From NCBI GenBank assembly GCA_025454075.1, contig JALOPD010000187.1:1-6843 (forward strand): a stretch of DNA of 6,843 bases, in the 5' to 3' direction. The notes beneath the pieces are model-generated. The model searched no databases. It saw only the letters and a list, made by a program, of their open reading frames with translations, and was not told the origin of the DNA. Below are positions 5,594-6,843 of the stretch, piece after piece (positions within the stretch are counted from its first letter, which is position 1; every line of letters begins with the position of its first letter). Made by a program: the position numbers and the translations under genes. Origin of the DNA: Desulfobacterales bacterium (GTDB taxonomy: Bacteria; Desulfobacterota; Desulfobacteria; Desulfobacterales; UBA2174_A).

Positions 5594-6432
5594 CGGCGGT
5601 CCGTTGAAACCCGCGGCGTCGGCGGCAGCGGCTTCAAAATGATCAGCACTTCCTCAAGCCTCTCGAAATCCACGGCGGGGGTGATCCGGACCTCCTTGAA
5701 AAAATCGGAGCCCTGGAAATTGACGGTGGTGACGGTGCCCATCAGGAGTCCCTTGGGAAAGACCCCGTCGAAACCGGAGGAGACCACCAGGTCCCCGACC
5801 CGCACGTCGTCCTCGTGCATGACATAGTCCAGGTAGCACTCGTCGCGCGAGGTGCCCTTGACGATGCCCCGGGCCCGCGTGCGTTGAACCAGCGCATCGG
5901 CGGCGCTGTTGCGGTCGATGATCAGCAGCAGCCGCGACTGGTGGCTGGAGGCCTCCACGATCTGCCCGACCACGCCGTGGAAGGTCACGGCCGGCAGGCC
6001 CCGCTGCACGCCGTCCGCCTGGCCTTTGTCGATGATGACGGTTTTGAACCAGGCGGACGGGTCCTTGCCGATGATCTGGGCGGCGATCGCCGGCCCGGGC
6101 AGCGACCGCTTGAACCCCAGAAGCTCCCTCAACCGGTTGTTTTCGAGCTCGAGTTCGCGCTGCTGGACGTTGCCCTGCACCGCCTGCCCCAGCTGCTGTT
6201 TGAGCTGCTGGTTCTGCCGGGAGACGGACACCAGGAAAAAATAGTCCCGCCACACCCCCTCGACCGCATTTGCCGTCCGCGTGGCAAGCCCCTGGAACGG
6301 GGCGGCAAAGGCCATCATCACGCGGCCGACCCCGGCGGCGGGCGGCCGCCGCGTCGTGATCGCCAGAAGGATGACGTTGACCGTTACGAGGAGGATTCCG
6401 ACAAGGATCAGAACCGTCTTCTTGGAGAACAT
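5590..6432 (-). CDS. mreC: Rod shape-determining protein MreC
   Basis: The 280-aa bitopic inner-membrane protein has its main domain in the periplasm. MreC forms filaments or dimers and activates PBP2-RodA. A membrane anchor is present at about 6-26. A coiled coil follows at about 66-106 (glutamine/glutamate/leucine-rich, ending ENNRLRELLGFKR), typical of the MreC dimer interface. The beta-rich periplasmic domain begins with AAQIIGKDPSAWFKTVIIDKG (split 117-137) and includes GVVGQIVE (153-160) and the VRVGDLVVSSGFDGVFPKGL stretch (210-229). Length is in the usual range (about 270-370 aa). It starts 5 nt after the mreB stop with no visible SD; the stop overlaps mreD by 4 nt. No truncation is seen. 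Confidence 0.96.
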   Translation of the reverse strand: MFSKKTVLILVGILLVTVNVILLAITTRRPPAAGVGRVMMAFAAPFQGLATRTANAVEGVWRDYFFLVSVSRQNQQLKQQLGQAVQGNVQQRELELENNRLRELLGFKRSLPGPAIAAQIIGKDPSAWFKTVIIDKGQADGVQRGLPAVTFHGVVGQIVEASSHQSRLLLIIDRNSAADALVQRTRARGIVKGTSRDECYLDYVMHEDDVRVGDLVVSSGFDGVFPKGLLMGTVTTVNFQGSDFFKEVRITPAVDFERLEEVLIILKPLPPTPRVSTDRR

Positions 6433-6437
6433 AGACG

Positions 6438-6843
6438 CTAATGGACGACGATTTCCTTGAGAAGGTCGAGGTTGTCCAGCGCCTTCCCGGATCCGAGCGC
6501 CACGGTTTCCAGCGGGTGCTCGGCCACGGTGATCGGCAGGTTGGTCTCTTCCCGCAAGAGCTTGTCCAGGTTTTTGAGGAGGGCGCCGCCGCCCGTGAGG
6601 ATGATCCCGCGGTCGACGATGTCCGCGGACAGCTCGGGCGGCGTCTGCTCCAGCGCGATCTTCACCGTCTCCACGATGGCGTCGATCTGCTCGGAAATGG
6701 CCACGCGGATCTCCTCCGAGTCGATGGAGAGGATCTTGGGGATGCCGGATGCGAGATCGCGGCCCTTGACCTCGATGGTCTCCAGGTTCTGGGGGTCCGG
6801 ATAGGCGTTGCCGATGGTGGTCTTGATGATTTCGGCGGTGCGC
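6438..6843 (-). CDS. mreB: Rod shape-determining protein MreB, C-terminal part (cut by window edge)
   Basis: The last 134 or so residues of the bacterial actin homologue are present; the N-terminal two thirds lie beyond the window. The frame is open to the edge and starts here with RTAEIIKTTIGNAYPD, matching the conserved (E)RTAE-I-K-IG-AYP segment of MreB. It continues with EVKGRDLASGIPK and the SEQIDAIVETVKIALEQTPP region. The nucleotide-binding loop TGGGALLKNLD follows at about 6562-6596, and the C-terminus contains VAEHPLETVALGSGKAL. MreB forms membrane-bound ATP-dependent filaments that guide the MreCD-PBP2-RodA machinery. A GTG at 6704 is an internal valine codon, not a start. The gene order mreBCD-mrdA-rodA is canonical. 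The stop is TAG. Confidence 0.97.
   Translation of the reverse strand, partial: RTAEIIKTTIGNAYPDPQNLETIEVKGRDLASGIPKILSIDSEEIRVAISEQIDAIVETVKIALEQTPPELSADIVDRGIILTGGGALLKNLDKLLREETNLPITVAEHPLETVALGSGKALDNLDLLKEIVVH

Noticed and set aside
5815..6441. Plus-strand open frame (208 codons) opposite mreC
   Set aside because: It is antisense to a complete mreC and has no promoter, SD or protein signature.

Overview
All genes in this window lie on the minus strand, so the reading order runs from the right end to the left. The order is mreB (C-terminal part only), mreC, mreD, mrdA (PBP2) and rodA, followed by the F-type ATP synthase genes atpF' (b'), atpF (b), atpH (delta) and the first 38 codons of atpA (alpha). 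The gene set points to a Gram-negative, GC-rich bacterium. The split b'/b subunits, the signal-peptide-like leaders on both of them, and an ATP synthase cluster that begins at b' without a and c genes in front together resemble Desulfobacterota (sulfate-reducing 'deltaproteobacteria' such as Desulfobacterales). That placement is an inference from gene content and protein style; no similarity search was run.

Right part (about 3039-6843): the rod-shape/elongasome operon. MreB, MreC, MreD, the transpeptidase PBP2 and the glycosyltransferase RodA together build the lateral cell wall. mreB and mreC are 5 nt apart; mreC/mreD and mreD/mrdA overlap by 4 nt (ATGA), so they are probably translationally coupled. 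rodA is the exception: a 153-nt gap separates it from mrdA, and that gap holds a large imperfect inverted repeat. Each arm of the repeat is built from roughly 10-bp units of the form RTGC-(N)-CTAAA. No Shine-Dalgarno sequence is visible in front of rodA.

Left part (1-1931): the start of an ATP synthase operon. A 131-nt AT-rich gap after rodA holds a convincing sigma70-type promoter (TTGACA, 17 bp, extended -10 TGC-TATAGA) preceded by two A-tracts in the positions of an UP element. A strong SD (GGAGG) lies 8 nt before atpF'. The following genes are packed with 1-4 nt overlaps (b'/b, b/delta, delta/alpha). The a and c subunit genes are not between rodA and b', so the F0 genes are probably split over two loci.

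Most of the window is conserved core machinery. The least explained element is the inverted repeat between mrdA and rodA. Long open frames on the plus strand and in other minus-strand frames are shadows of the GC-rich genes.
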